A stretch of DNA of 35,791 bases, from assembly GCF_019334315.1 (NCBI RefSeq), contig NZ_JAHWGL010000045.1:1-35791 (forward strand), read 5' to 3'. Shown here piece by piece: positions 5,756 to 14,961 of this stretch (position 1 is its first letter; each line of letters starts with the position of its first letter). A program made the position numbers and the translations under genes. This stretch comes from Hymenobacter profundi. GTDB taxonomy: Bacteria > Bacteroidota > Bacteroidia > Cytophagales > Hymenobacteraceae. Below the pieces are notes generated by a model. The model searched no databases. It had not been told where the DNA came from and saw nothing but the letters and a program-made list of their open reading frames with translations.

Positions 5756-7975
5756 GTGTCTAGTCCTCGCATTCTCCTTATTACCCCGCCGCTTACGCAG
5801 CTGAACACGCCCTACCCGGCTACGGCCTATATCAAAGGCTTTCTGGTGGGGCGCGGCTACCAGGTTACGCAGGCCGACCTAGGGCTGGAACTAGTGCTGA
5901 ATCTGTTTTCGCAGGAAGGGTTGAAGCGGGTTTTTGCGGCTATAGAGCAGGGTAGTTTTGAGCTGAGCGACAACGCTCGCCGTATGGTGCGCCTGCAACG
6001 CAGCTACCTCACTACTATTGGGCCGGTCATCCGATTTCTGCAAAATAAGGATACTACCCTAGCGCCGCGCATCTGCCACGCCCGCTACCTACCCGAAGCC
6101 AGTCGCTTCGATAACGTGGCCGATTTGGAAAGCGCTTTCGGCACGATGGGCCTCACTGATCAGGCCCGCCATTTGGCTACGCTCTACCTCGAAGACCTTG
6201 GCGACCTGATCAAAGAGACGGTAGGGCCGCAATTTGGTTTTTCGCGCTACGCCGAGAAGCTGGGCATGTCGGCTACTTCGTTCGATCCGCTGCACGAAGC
6301 ACTGCAAGCTGCGCCCAACTTGCTGGATCAGATGCTGGAAGAGTTGCTGGATGCGCTGGTGACCCGCGTGGAGCCAGATGTGGTAGGGTTTTCGGTACCG
6401 TTTCCGGGCAACTTATACGGGGCACTGCGGCTGGCAGGCCGAGCCAAACAGCTGCGCCCACGCATCAAAACCCTGATGGGCGGCGGCTACCCTAATACCG
6501 AACTACGCCAGTTGAAGGAACCACGCTTTTTCGATTACATCGACTACCTCACACTGGACGATGGCGAGGGGCCGTGGCTACGGCTGTTGGAATATTTAAG
6601 TCAACCAGAACGTCATGCTGAGCCTGCCGAAGCATCGCTCCCCCTACCCTTCCAGCGCACTTTCCTGCGTAATGCGGCTGGTGAAGTCGAATACGTCAAT
6701 CAGCCTTTCCCCGACATTCCGCACCCCGAGGTAGGCACCCCCGACTACTCCGATTTGCCGCTCGCTGAGTATCTCTCGGTGATTGAAGTGCTGAACCCCA
6801 TGCACCGGCTCTGGAGTGACGGCCGCTGGAACAAGCTCACCATTGCCCACGGCTGTTACTGGAAGCGCTGCTCCTTCTGCGACGTAACGCTGGACTATAT
6901 CTCGCGCTACGAGACGGCACCCGCTACCTTATTGGTAGACCGCATTGAGCAAATTATTGCCCAGACGGGCCAAACGGGTTTTCACTTTGTAGACGAAGCC
7001 GCCCCGCCCCTGGCCCTGCGCGACCTGGCCGTGGAACTGTTGCGCCGACGCGTGAGCATTACGTGGTGGGGCAATATCCGTTTCGAGAAGACCTTCTCGC
7101 CCGATTTATGCCGGCTACTGGCTGCCTCAGGCTGTATTGCCGTGAGCGGCGGCCTGGAAGTGGCTTCCGACCGCCTCTTGGCCCTTATGGAAAAGGGCGT
7201 GACCATTGCCCAAGTAGCCCGCGTGACGGACGGCTTCACACAGGCTGGCATCATGGTGCATGCGTATCTCATGTATGGTTTCCCTACCCAGTCGGCGCAG
7301 GAGACTGTGGATTCGCTGGAAGTGGTGCGGCAGCTGTTTGGAGCGGGTATTGTGCAAAGCGGTTATTGGCACCGCTTTTCCATGACGGCGCACTCGCCTG
7401 TGGGCAAAAATCCGGCAAAGTATCAGGTAGCGGCCATTGGCCCCGAGCCGGGCACTTTTGCCTGGAACGACCTTTGGCACGACGACCCTACCGGTACCGA
7501 CCACGAACAGTTTGGCCCCGGCTTGGCTAAGGCGCTTTATAATTATATGCACGGCGTGGCCTTACACGAGCCATTACAGTTTTGGTTTGATTTCAAGACG
7601 CCCCGCCCTACCGTAACGCGCCACCTTATTCAGCAGGCGTTGCAAGAGCCGGGCAAACCCGACTTTGCCCGGCAAAACAACCGGCTATTCTGGCTGGGCA
7701 ACGCACCCGAACTACGTCAGGAAGCTGGTAAAAAAGGCTCCCGGGCTGTGCTCACATTCTACGAGCAGGCTGAGGACTTTGAATTGAAGACTAGTCCCAC
7801 CCTCGGCACCTGGCTGCACATGCTGCTCACTCGCCTCACTACTGATTATGATACTAAGCAGCTACTCAAAGAGGTGGCGGCTACCTTCCCAATAGAAGCT
7901 GGTCAGTCGTTTGAGGCTTTTTTACAGTCGCCTACCTGGCAACTGCTACGGGAGAAGGGCCTGCTGCTGATCTAA
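5756..7975 (+). CDS. B12-binding-type radical SAM protein
   Basis: About 739 residues. The N-terminal third has the fold signature of a cobalamin-binding Rossmann domain (start SSPRILLITPPLTQ, then VVGFSVPFPGNLYGALRLAG and KTLMGGGYPN), but no DxHxxG base-off His motif is seen. The core is a radical SAM barrel whose iron-sulfur cysteines are Cys367, Cys372 and Cys375 in HGCYWKRCSFCD, that is CX4CX2C in place of the usual CX3CX2C. SAM-binding features such as SGGLEVASDR follow. Three weak starts exist (TTG 5738, GTG 5741, GTG 5756); the last is chosen because it begins directly at the conserved beta strand. The substrate is not known. The gene also holds an in-frame repeat fragment (6607-6640). 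Confidence 0.85.
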   Translation: MSSPRILLITPPLTQLNTPYPATAYIKGFLVGRGYQVTQADLGLELVLNLFSQEGLKRVFAAIEQGSFELSDNARRMVRLQRSYLTTIGPVIRFLQNKDTTLAPRICHARYLPEASRFDNVADLESAFGTMGLTDQARHLATLYLEDLGDLIKETVGPQFGFSRYAEKLGMSATSFDPLHEALQAAPNLLDQMLEELLDALVTRVEPDVVGFSVPFPGNLYGALRLAGRAKQLRPRIKTLMGGGYPNTELRQLKEPRFFDYIDYLTLDDGEGPWLRLLEYLSQPERHAEPAEASLPLPFQRTFLRNAAGEVEYVNQPFPDIPHPEVGTPDYSDLPLAEYLSVIEVLNPMHRLWSDGRWNKLTIAHGCYWKRCSFCDVTLDYISRYETAPATLLVDRIEQIIAQTGQTGFHFVDEAAPPLALRDLAVELLRRRVSITWWGNIRFEKTFSPDLCRLLAASGCIAVSGGLEVASDRLLALMEKGVTIAQVARVTDGFTQAGIMVHAYLMYGFPTQSAQETVDSLEVVRQLFGAGIVQSGYWHRFSMTAHSPVGKNPAKYQVAAIGPEPGTFAWNDLWHDDPTGTDHEQFGPGLAKALYNYMHGVALHEPLQFWFDFKTPRPTVTRHLIQQALQEPGKPDFARQNNRLFWLGNAPELRQEAGKKGSRAVLTFYEQAEDFELKTSPTLGTWLHMLLTRLTTDYDTKQLLKEVAATFPIEAGQSFEAFLQSPTWQLLREKGLLLI
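6607..6640 (+). repeat. REP-like repeat fragment inside the radical SAM reading frame
   Basis: The segment starts AGAACGTCATGCTGAGC and continues to GCCGAAGCATCGCTC. It shares AGAACGTCAT exactly with the intergenic repeat at 31341 and the GTCATnCTGAGC / CGAAG pattern with the large palindromes at 25028 and 35581. It is translated in frame as a polar linker (PERHAEPAEAS) between the B12-binding and radical SAM parts. Confidence 0.6.
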
Positions 7976-8277
7976 GCATTTGCATTAGTACGCCGTTAAC
8001 GAGGTTTGCCCGGAAGATATTCCGGACCTGGCCGCACGTGCCTAGCCTAGCCGCGTTATCCGGCGCCTTACTACTATTCTAGTTAGCCCGAAGCCACCTC
8101 ATACACAGGCTACGCAAGCTCAACAGGGCTATTTCCTTGCTTCTAGGCTATATATTCCGAAGCGAGATGCTTCTAAACCATCTAGTTGTTGCTCCTACTC
8201 AACTAATTATGGAACGAGTATCATTCTTCGCTATCTAGGAATGTCAAAAAAATATACAGCTATGAAAAGGATTTCTG
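7976..8277. other. Intergenic region between the radical SAM gene and susC
   Basis: There is no credible gene here. A short perfect hairpin, CCGGAA (8010-8015) with TTCCGG (8020-8025), lies 35 bp after the radical SAM stop and may be a weak terminator, but no U-run follows. From about 8150 the sequence becomes A+T rich, leading into the susC promoter and operator pair. Confidence 0.5.
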
Positions 8278-8308
8278 CAAACGATTTCGATATATTTCAA
8301 ACGATTTC
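8278..8308 (+). promoter_or_regulatory. susC promoter with two direct operator-like repeats
   Basis: CAAACGATTTC occurs twice (8278-8288 and 8298-8308) with start points exactly 20 bp apart, about two helical turns. Between them lies TATATTTC (8291-8298), one base from the TAnnTTTG -7 box. Read on the other strand the unit is GAAATCGTTTG, a pseudo-palindrome with a central CG as in LacI-family operators. The layout suits a repressor covering the -7 region and start site of the sugar locus. The regulator itself is not in this window, so the LacI idea is inference. Confidence 0.55.
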
Positions 8309-8340
8309 TAAAAAATTCCCACACTTCATTCTTTCAGCGT

Positions 8341-11300
8341 ATGAACAACAATTACATGTGGTATCACTCGTCTGTGCCAGCTACGGCCCGGCAAACGAGT
8401 AGCCGCCAAACCTGGCACGTAACTTTGCTGATGGTTCTGGCGGCCTTGCTTGTCTCTCTCCCTTTTTCCGGTCTGGCCCAAGCCACTCGGTCTATTTCGG
8501 GTAGAGTAACAGACACCAATTCCAGCGGTCTGCCAGGTGTTACAATTATTATTCCCGGCACTACTGTGGGTACCAGTTCTGGCTCCGATGGCTCGTTTGA
8601 GCTACAAGTGCCCGCCGCTACCACTACCCTGGCGGTTTCGTCGGTAGGCTACACGTCGCAGCGTGTTGACATCACGGGCAAGTCTACCGTGCAAATCAGC
8701 TTGCAAGAAGACTCCAAGGCTTTGGGCGATGTAGTGGTGGTAGGCTATGGCACAGCCCGTAAGGAAGACGTGACCGGCTCCGTGACGACCGTAACGGAGA
8801 AGGAGTTTAACCGGGGTACTTTCACCTCGCCCGATCAGCTCATTCAGGGGCGGGTATCAGGGGTACAGGTGAGCAACAACAGCGGCCAGCCCGGTGGGCC
8901 AGCCACTGTTCGTATCCGGGGCAACTCGGCGGTGACAGGTACCGGCCAGCCGCTGTACGTGGTAGACGGCGTACCACTCGATGGCCGCTCCGCTCGCCCT
9001 GGTCTTTCAACGGGCGCACTCGGCGCTGGCGCGGATAGTAATCCACTCAACTTTTTGAACCCTAATGACATAGAGTCCATGACGGTGCTTAAGGATGCTT
9101 CTGCCACGGCCATCTACGGTTCGCGGGCGGCCTACGGGGTAGTGCTTATCACGACCAAGCGGGGCAAATCGGGAGCACCTCAACTGAACGTAGGCATATC
9201 GAACGGCTTTTCCTCGCTGCTGCGCCGGCCCGCTTTCCTGAATGCCAGCCAGTACCGGGAGGCCATAGCCTACTACGGCGCCCCAGCCGCTAACGATAAG
9301 GGCGGTGATGTGAATGCCCTCGATGCCATTCTGCGTACCGGATACTTGCAAAACTACAACGTAGCCATGAGTGGGGGTAACGAAACCGGCCGCTACCGCC
9401 TTTCTATTGGTTACCTCGACCAAAACGGTATCGTGGACAAAACGGGTTTCAAGAAGTACAGCGCCAACCTCTCGACCAATTTTCAATTTTTAGAAAGCAA
9501 GAAGCTAGGACTCGACGTGAACATTGCGACCAGCCAGTTCCGTGAGCAGCTAGCCCCAATCAGCACCGACGCTGGTTCTCAAGGAAGCCTTATTGGGCAG
9601 GCCTTGCAGTGGAACCCTACCCAACCGCTACGCAACGCCGACGGCTCCCTATTTGTGCAGCCCGGCGAGGTAGTAAACCCGCTGGCTGCGCAGGAGTATT
9701 TCAACGATAACTCCCGCGTAACCACCATTTTGGCTAGCGCAGCGCCTTATTATAAGTTCACCGACTGGCTTCAGTACCGAGCGCTCCTGAGCGTCAATTA
9801 CAATACTGGCGAACGGCGAACCTCTATTGACCAGCGCTTGATCAATTACAGTGATATACAAAACAAAGGCTTTGCCGGCATCGGCCAGAATGAGCTGACG
9901 ACGCAGCAAATGGCGCATACGCTAACCTTCAACAAGCAAGTTGTTGATGGTGTAAACGTCAATGCCCTCCTGGGCTACGAATACACGAAGTTTGCCAACC
10001 AGGGCTCCAACATGAATGCTTTCGGTAACCCCGACCAGGGGGGATTCGGTAATTTCGGTGTTGATTATACCAACTACATTCAGTACTCGGCCGCTGGTAA
10101 CCGTTCAGTGTCCTCTTTCATTGACCCTTCCTCTCAATTACAATCATTGTTTGGCCGGGCAATCTTGAACTATAAGGACCGCTACGTGCTGACGGGAACC
10201 TTGCGCCGGGATGAAAGCAGCAAGTTCGGGCCGAACAACCGAGTAGGCTACTTCCCGTCCTTCGCCGCCGCCTGGGACCTGAGCCAGGAGTCCTTCTTCC
10301 CGAGTGAGCGCCTCACCCAGTTGAAGCTGCGGGCCGGCTACGGCCGCACCGGCAACCAAGAGTTTCCGGCTGGCTCTTCGCAGGGTCGCTACTCATTCGA
10401 TAACAACGGGGCGCAGTCGCCTCTGAACGACGCAAACCCGGATTTGAAGTGGCAGTCGGACGCACAGTACAATGCTGGCATTGACGTAGGCATATTCAAC
10501 AACCGCCTTACGCTTACAGCTGACTACTTCTACAAGACTACCTCTGACTTACTTTTCCCCACGTTGCCTGGCCAGCCCGCGCCACCAGTACAAGCTATTC
10601 GCTGGACTAACCTCGACGGTAAAATCATCAACAAAGGGGTAGAGCTAGCGCTGGGTACTATCATTGTTAACAACGATAAGGTGAACGTGGGCTTAAATGC
10701 CAACGCTACTTTTATCCGCAACGAGGTAAAAGACCTTGAAGGTGCGGCTATTACGACTGGGGCCATCAACGGACAAGGCTTGTCGGGTGTGCTGGCGGAG
10801 CTTATCACCAATGGCTATCCTATCAACTCTTTCTTCCTCCCTCAATACACAGGCCTCAACGAGCAAGGACTGTCGAATACGCCGGGCCCGATTGCCTACT
10901 CGGGTAGCCCCAACCCCAAAACGTTGCTGGGTCTGAGTGCTAATGTTCAGTATGGCAAACTTTCGCTGACGGCCAACATGACCGGCGCGTTCGGGCAGTA
11001 TATCTATAACAACACGCTTAACGCAGTAGGCAACGTGGGCCAGATTGGGGCCAGTAAGAACATTGCCCTCTCTACCTTCGAGAATCCGGTGAAAGAAGCT
11101 GTTGGCAACCCCTCGGCCGCTACCACGCGCTACCTTGAAAAGGGCAACTACCTGAAGATGTCTAACCTCACGCTGGCCTACGCCTTCGGCGATATCGGCC
11201 CGGTGTTTAAGGGGGGCCGTATTTATGCCACGGCTCAGAACCTGTTCGTGCTGACCAACTACGACGGCTTCGACCCAGAAGTGAACACTGTTAAGCGCGG

Positions 11301-11388
11301 CGCCAATCAAGTGCCTTCTGTGGGTATTGATTACTTGGCCTACCCGAGCGCCCGGACCTTTACGTTCGGCATTAATTTCTCGCTGTAA
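8341..11388 (+). CDS. susC: SusC/RagA-type TonB-linked outer-membrane receptor
   Basis: A 1015-residue outer-membrane importer for oligosaccharides. It has a long N-terminus with a signal peptide ending near GLAQA, a carboxypeptidase-regulatory-like domain (about 50-120: RSISGRVTDTNSSGLPGVTI), the conserved link VVVVGYGTARKEDVTGSV, a plug domain with RIRGNSAVTG and PLYVVDGVP, TVLKDASATAIYGSRAAYG, and a large barrel. Length and motifs are normal for the family. The SusD partner follows after 18 bp, and GH13 and GH65 enzymes lie downstream, which points to alpha-linked gluco-oligosaccharides. The name susC marks the family and does not prove starch as substrate. Confidence 0.93.
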   Translation: MNNNYMWYHSSVPATARQTSSRQTWHVTLLMVLAALLVSLPFSGLAQATRSISGRVTDTNSSGLPGVTIIIPGTTVGTSSGSDGSFELQVPAATTTLAVSSVGYTSQRVDITGKSTVQISLQEDSKALGDVVVVGYGTARKEDVTGSVTTVTEKEFNRGTFTSPDQLIQGRVSGVQVSNNSGQPGGPATVRIRGNSAVTGTGQPLYVVDGVPLDGRSARPGLSTGALGAGADSNPLNFLNPNDIESMTVLKDASATAIYGSRAAYGVVLITTKRGKSGAPQLNVGISNGFSSLLRRPAFLNASQYREAIAYYGAPAANDKGGDVNALDAILRTGYLQNYNVAMSGGNETGRYRLSIGYLDQNGIVDKTGFKKYSANLSTNFQFLESKKLGLDVNIATSQFREQLAPISTDAGSQGSLIGQALQWNPTQPLRNADGSLFVQPGEVVNPLAAQEYFNDNSRVTTILASAAPYYKFTDWLQYRALLSVNYNTGERRTSIDQRLINYSDIQNKGFAGIGQNELTTQQMAHTLTFNKQVVDGVNVNALLGYEYTKFANQGSNMNAFGNPDQGGFGNFGVDYTNYIQYSAAGNRSVSSFIDPSSQLQSLFGRAILNYKDRYVLTGTLRRDESSKFGPNNRVGYFPSFAAAWDLSQESFFPSERLTQLKLRAGYGRTGNQEFPAGSSQGRYSFDNNGAQSPLNDANPDLKWQSDAQYNAGIDVGIFNNRLTLTADYFYKTTSDLLFPTLPGQPAPPVQAIRWTNLDGKIINKGVELALGTIIVNNDKVNVGLNANATFIRNEVKDLEGAAITTGAINGQGLSGVLAELITNGYPINSFFLPQYTGLNEQGLSNTPGPIAYSGSPNPKTLLGLSANVQYGKLSLTANMTGAFGQYIYNNTLNAVGNVGQIGASKNIALSTFENPVKEAVGNPSAATTRYLEKGNYLKMSNLTLAYAFGDIGPVFKGGRIYATAQNLFVLTNYDGFDPEVNTVKRGANQVPSVGIDYLAYPSARTFTFGINFSL

Positions 11389-11406
11389 TTTTCCATTCTA
11401 CTTCCC

Positions 11407-12972
11407 ATGGCTTATTATAAGTTCACCCGCGCAGCCGTCCTCCTGGCCGTGCTGCAATTGGCCAATAGCTGCGACGTTAGCGAAAAGCTAGCTGGTCAAA
11501 TAAGTGATTCTCAGATTCCGGCGGGCGACCCCGCGGCCCTATTGACTGGGGTATATCAGGCCCAGCGAAACCCTATTCAGGGTTGCGTGAGCGTATTTGC
11601 CCTCGAAGAAGTATCGACCGATGCCCGGATTATGCCCACTCGTGGGCCTGACTGGGATGACAACGGCAAGTGGCGGGAGCTGTTTAACCATACCTGGACG
11701 CCCAACAACGAACGGGTGCGCGAGACCTTCACCCAGCTTGAGGGCATCGTATACTCTTCCACCGATTTACTGCGCTTTAGTCCTAGCGCCCAACAGGAGG
11801 CCGAATCGAGATTTATTCGCGCCTGGGCCATGTATCTACTCCTCGACCTCTACGACCAAGCCCTGTACCGCGACCCGGGTGAGAACCTGGGCATGAAGGC
11901 CCGCGTGCGCACCGGCACCGAGTTGCTCAACTACATTGTGAGTGAAATCAATACCGTGCAGCCCAACCTACCCGACGGCCCCGCAGGTCGTGCCAACAAG
12001 GATGCCGCTCGGGTGCTGTTGATGAAGTGCTACCTCAACAAAGGCGTATATGCCAACCGCCAGGCCCCTACTTTCGACCCGGCCGACATGAACCAGGTGA
12101 TTAAGCTGGCCGATGAAGTGATTAACAGCGGCAAATACTCATTTGCGCCCAGCGTCTTCGACAACTTTGCCCCCAACAACACGGCCATTGGCAGAGAAAA
12201 CATCTTTACCCAGGAGAATACGTTCGGCAACGCCGGCCCTACCCGCGACTTCTGGAAGTTTGTTTTTCACTATAATCTGCTGCCCGTCAATGGCTATAAT
12301 GGCCCGGCTACTACGGCCGAATTCTATGACCTGTTTGAAGCGACCGACAAGCGCCGCGGCGTGGCCTACAAAACCGAAGGCGGCCCAGCCAACCCCGGCA
12401 ACCGCGTTAACGTGGGCTTCTACATTGGCCAACAATACGACCTTACCAACGATGCGCAGGTGAAAACTCGCGCTGGCGCTCCACTGGTCTTTACGAAAGA
12501 AGTCAACCTCTTTGAAACCGGCCCCGACCTGGAATCGAAGGGTGCCCGGCCGCTGAAGTACCCTGTGGACTACGTCAGTGAGGCCAAAGGCGGCAACGGC
12601 TGCGAGAACGACCACGTGACCTTCCGTTTGGCCGACGTGTTACTGATGAAGGCCGAAGCTATTATGCGCGGCGGCACGCCTACCAGTGCCGGCCAATATG
12701 GCAGTACCGCGCTGGCCATCGTTAACTCCATTCGCACAGATCCCGGGCGCGGCGCTAGCGCCTTCACCTCACTCACGCTGGATATGTTGCTCGCGGAGCG
12801 CGGCCGGGAATTATATGGCGAGTCGTGGCGCCGACAGGATATGATTCGCTTTGGCAAGTTTCTACTGGCACGCAAAGACAAGCCCGTGAGTGACCCTACT
12901 CGCCTAGTCTATCCTATTCCGCAAAGCCAGGTAGATGTAAATTCTAATATCACCCAGAATCCCGGCTACTAA
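11407..12972 (+). CDS. susD: SusD/RagB-type surface glycan-binding lipoprotein
   Basis: A 521-residue lipoprotein with the lipobox LANSC (Cys22). It has typical SusD features: helical TPR-like segments in the first half (ESRFIRAWAMYLLLDLYDQAL) and the C-terminal pattern VTFRLADVLLMKAEAIMRGG followed by LLAERGRELYGESWRRQDMIRFG. It would form the lid of the SusC barrel and deliver sugar to it. The gene is 18 bp behind susC and ends just before a terminator, so transcription of the enzymes downstream may be lower than that of susCD. Confidence 0.93.
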   Translation: MAYYKFTRAAVLLAVLQLANSCDVSEKLAGQISDSQIPAGDPAALLTGVYQAQRNPIQGCVSVFALEEVSTDARIMPTRGPDWDDNGKWRELFNHTWTPNNERVRETFTQLEGIVYSSTDLLRFSPSAQQEAESRFIRAWAMYLLLDLYDQALYRDPGENLGMKARVRTGTELLNYIVSEINTVQPNLPDGPAGRANKDAARVLLMKCYLNKGVYANRQAPTFDPADMNQVIKLADEVINSGKYSFAPSVFDNFAPNNTAIGRENIFTQENTFGNAGPTRDFWKFVFHYNLLPVNGYNGPATTAEFYDLFEATDKRRGVAYKTEGGPANPGNRVNVGFYIGQQYDLTNDAQVKTRAGAPLVFTKEVNLFETGPDLESKGARPLKYPVDYVSEAKGGNGCENDHVTFRLADVLLMKAEAIMRGGTPTSAGQYGSTALAIVNSIRTDPGRGASAFTSLTLDMLLAERGRELYGESWRRQDMIRFGKFLLARKDKPVSDPTRLVYPIPQSQVDVNSNITQNPGY

Positions 12973-12980
12973 CCGTCTAG

Positions 12981-13026
12981 AAAAGCCCCCGATGCTTGGC
13001 GCGGTGCCAAACGTCGGGGGCTTTTT
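12981..13026 (+). terminator. Terminator after susD
   Basis: AAAAGCCCCCGA (12981-12992) pairs with TCGGGGGCTTTT, followed by more T residues. A second nested stem, TTGGC with GCCAA, lies in the loop. It separates susCD from the GH13 gene and may act as a partial terminator that lowers enzyme expression relative to the transporter. Confidence 0.87.
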
Positions 13027-13112
13027 CTGGCCCCTACCCTACCCCGTGGCCAGAATGTAAAGTCTAATAGCCAAGCTTTTAGTCGGAATGCCTCGCTCCT
13101 TGTCTGATTTTT

Positions 13113-14930
13113 ATGCTCTTTCCTGTTTTTCTGCACAAGAGAAGTTTTTGTAGCCTGCTGAGTGGCCTGCTACTCCTGACCGGAGCTACAGCCTGCAACC
13201 AGAACTCCAAGCAAGAATCCGCAGTCGGCACAGAAGCTACGGCCACTGCCGCCGCCGATACCACAGTCCTCACCAAAAACCCTGACTGGTGGAAGGAAAC
13301 CGTGGTGTACCAGCTCTACCCGCGCAGCTTTCAGGACAGCAATGGCGACGGGGTAGGCGACCTGCGCGGTATCATCTCGCGGTTGGACTATCTCAAAAGC
13401 TTAGGGGTAGGCACCGTGTGGTTGAACCCCATCTATGCCTCGCCCAACGATGACAACGGCTACGACATCAGCAACTACCGCCAGATTATACCCGAGTTTG
13501 GGACCATGCAGGACTTCGACGAACTACTTCGCGAAATGCACCGGCGCGGCCTCAAACTAGTGATGGACCTGGTAGTGAACCATAGCTCTGATGAGCACCA
13601 GTGGTTTCAGCAGGCCCGTAGCTCCCGCACCAATCCTTACCGCAACTATTACTACTGGTGGCCCGCTGAGAAGGGCACACCCCCGGCGCGCTACAGCACC
13701 TTCGACGTGAAGAAAAACGCCTGGGCCTACGACTCGCTTACAAACTCCTATTACCTGCACATTTTTTCGCGCAAGCAGCCCGATCTGAACTGGAACAACC
13801 CCAAGCTGCGCCAGGAAGTGTACAACATCATGCGGTTTTGGGCTGACAAGGGCATTGATGGCTTTCGGCTGGATGCGTTTCAGTTTGTGGCGAAGGATCC
13901 TACATTCCCGCCCATGCCGGGCCTAACGGAGCAGAACTACGCCAACGCGTACAATCATGGCCCTCACCTGCACGACTACTTGCAGGAAATGAACCGCGAA
14001 GTGCTTAGCCACTACAACTTGATGACCGTGGCCGAGGGCGCCGGCCGCAACCCCACCGAGGCCATGCTGTTCGTGGACCCCGCCCGCAAGGAGCTGGGCA
14101 TGACCTACCATTTTGAGGGCACAGGCGTGGGCAGCAACTCCGATACCTATCAACTCACTGAGCTGAAGCGCGTGTTCACGAAATGGGACAGCACCTTTGC
14201 CCACAAAGGTTGGCAGGCACTCGACCTAGGCAACCATGACCAGCCCCGGATGGTGAGTAAGTTTGGTGACGACCGGCCGGCTTTCCGGGCCGCCTCGGCC
14301 AAGCTCCTGAACACCTTCTTGCTGACGATGCGCGGCACGCCCTACTGCTACTATGGCGACGAGCTGGGCATGACCAACAACCCCAAACTGGCCAAGATTG
14401 AAGATTACCGCGACGTGGCTGCTCGCAACGGCTACCAGTTGGTGAAAAGCCAGGGCGGCGACTTGGCTGCCTACCTCAAAAACCTCCGCCGCTTCTCGCG
14501 CGACCACAGCCGTACGCCGATGCAGTGGGACAGCACGGCGCACGCAGGCTTCACCACCGGCACACCCTGGCTACCCGTCAACCCTAATTACCGCACCGTT
14601 AATGAAGCCGCCGAGAACCAGGATGCCACCTCGGTGCTAACCCATTTCCGGCAGGCAACTGCTATGCGACAACAGCACCGCGTGCTGGTATATGGTCAGT
14701 ACCAGCTGTTCGACGCCGCTAACCCCCACATCTACGCCTATACGCGCACGCAGGGCCCAGACAAGGTGCTGGTGATACTCAACTTCTCATCGGAAGTGCG
14801 GCGGTGGCCTATGCCAGCAGGGCTGAAGTCGAGTGGTCAGCCCTGGCTCAACAACTACTCTGGTTTTACCATGGAGCTCACTCTCACGCTCCAGCCCTGG
14901 CAAGCCGTGGTACTACCTTTGGCGCAGTAG
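13113..14930 (+). CDS. GH13 alpha-glucosidase, lipoprotein
   Basis: A 605-residue GH13 enzyme of the oligo-1,6-glucosidase/alpha-glucosidase group with a lipoprotein signal (GATAC, Cys28). Conserved regions are complete: DLVVNHSSDEHQWF, GFRLDAFQF (nucleophile Asp254), TVAEGAG (acid/base Glu308) and LGNHDQPR (His375, Asp376). NGDGVGDLRGI and DDNGYDISNY are typical of exo-acting alpha-glucosidases. The residue after the nucleophile is Ala; in this group Val there goes with alpha-1,6 and Ala or Thr with alpha-1,4 preference, so maltose-type sugars are the better guess. It would act in the periplasm or at the surface on sugars handled by SusCD. The GH65 gene follows after 31 bp. Confidence 0.9.
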   Translation: MLFPVFLHKRSFCSLLSGLLLLTGATACNQNSKQESAVGTEATATAAADTTVLTKNPDWWKETVVYQLYPRSFQDSNGDGVGDLRGIISRLDYLKSLGVGTVWLNPIYASPNDDNGYDISNYRQIIPEFGTMQDFDELLREMHRRGLKLVMDLVVNHSSDEHQWFQQARSSRTNPYRNYYYWWPAEKGTPPARYSTFDVKKNAWAYDSLTNSYYLHIFSRKQPDLNWNNPKLRQEVYNIMRFWADKGIDGFRLDAFQFVAKDPTFPPMPGLTEQNYANAYNHGPHLHDYLQEMNREVLSHYNLMTVAEGAGRNPTEAMLFVDPARKELGMTYHFEGTGVGSNSDTYQLTELKRVFTKWDSTFAHKGWQALDLGNHDQPRMVSKFGDDRPAFRAASAKLLNTFLLTMRGTPYCYYGDELGMTNNPKLAKIEDYRDVAARNGYQLVKSQGGDLAAYLKNLRRFSRDHSRTPMQWDSTAHAGFTTGTPWLPVNPNYRTVNEAAENQDATSVLTHFRQATAMRQQHRVLVYGQYQLFDAANPHIYAYTRTQGPDKVLVILNFSSEVRRWPMPAGLKSSGQPWLNNYSGFTMELTLTLQPWQAVVLPLAQ

Positions 14931-14961
14931 CCTATGCTTGCCTCTACCCTTTTTTCTTTCT

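Noticed and set aside
14833..14961. Longer start for the GH65 protein
   Set aside because: It overlaps the end of the GH13 gene and hides the signal peptide that begins at 14962.
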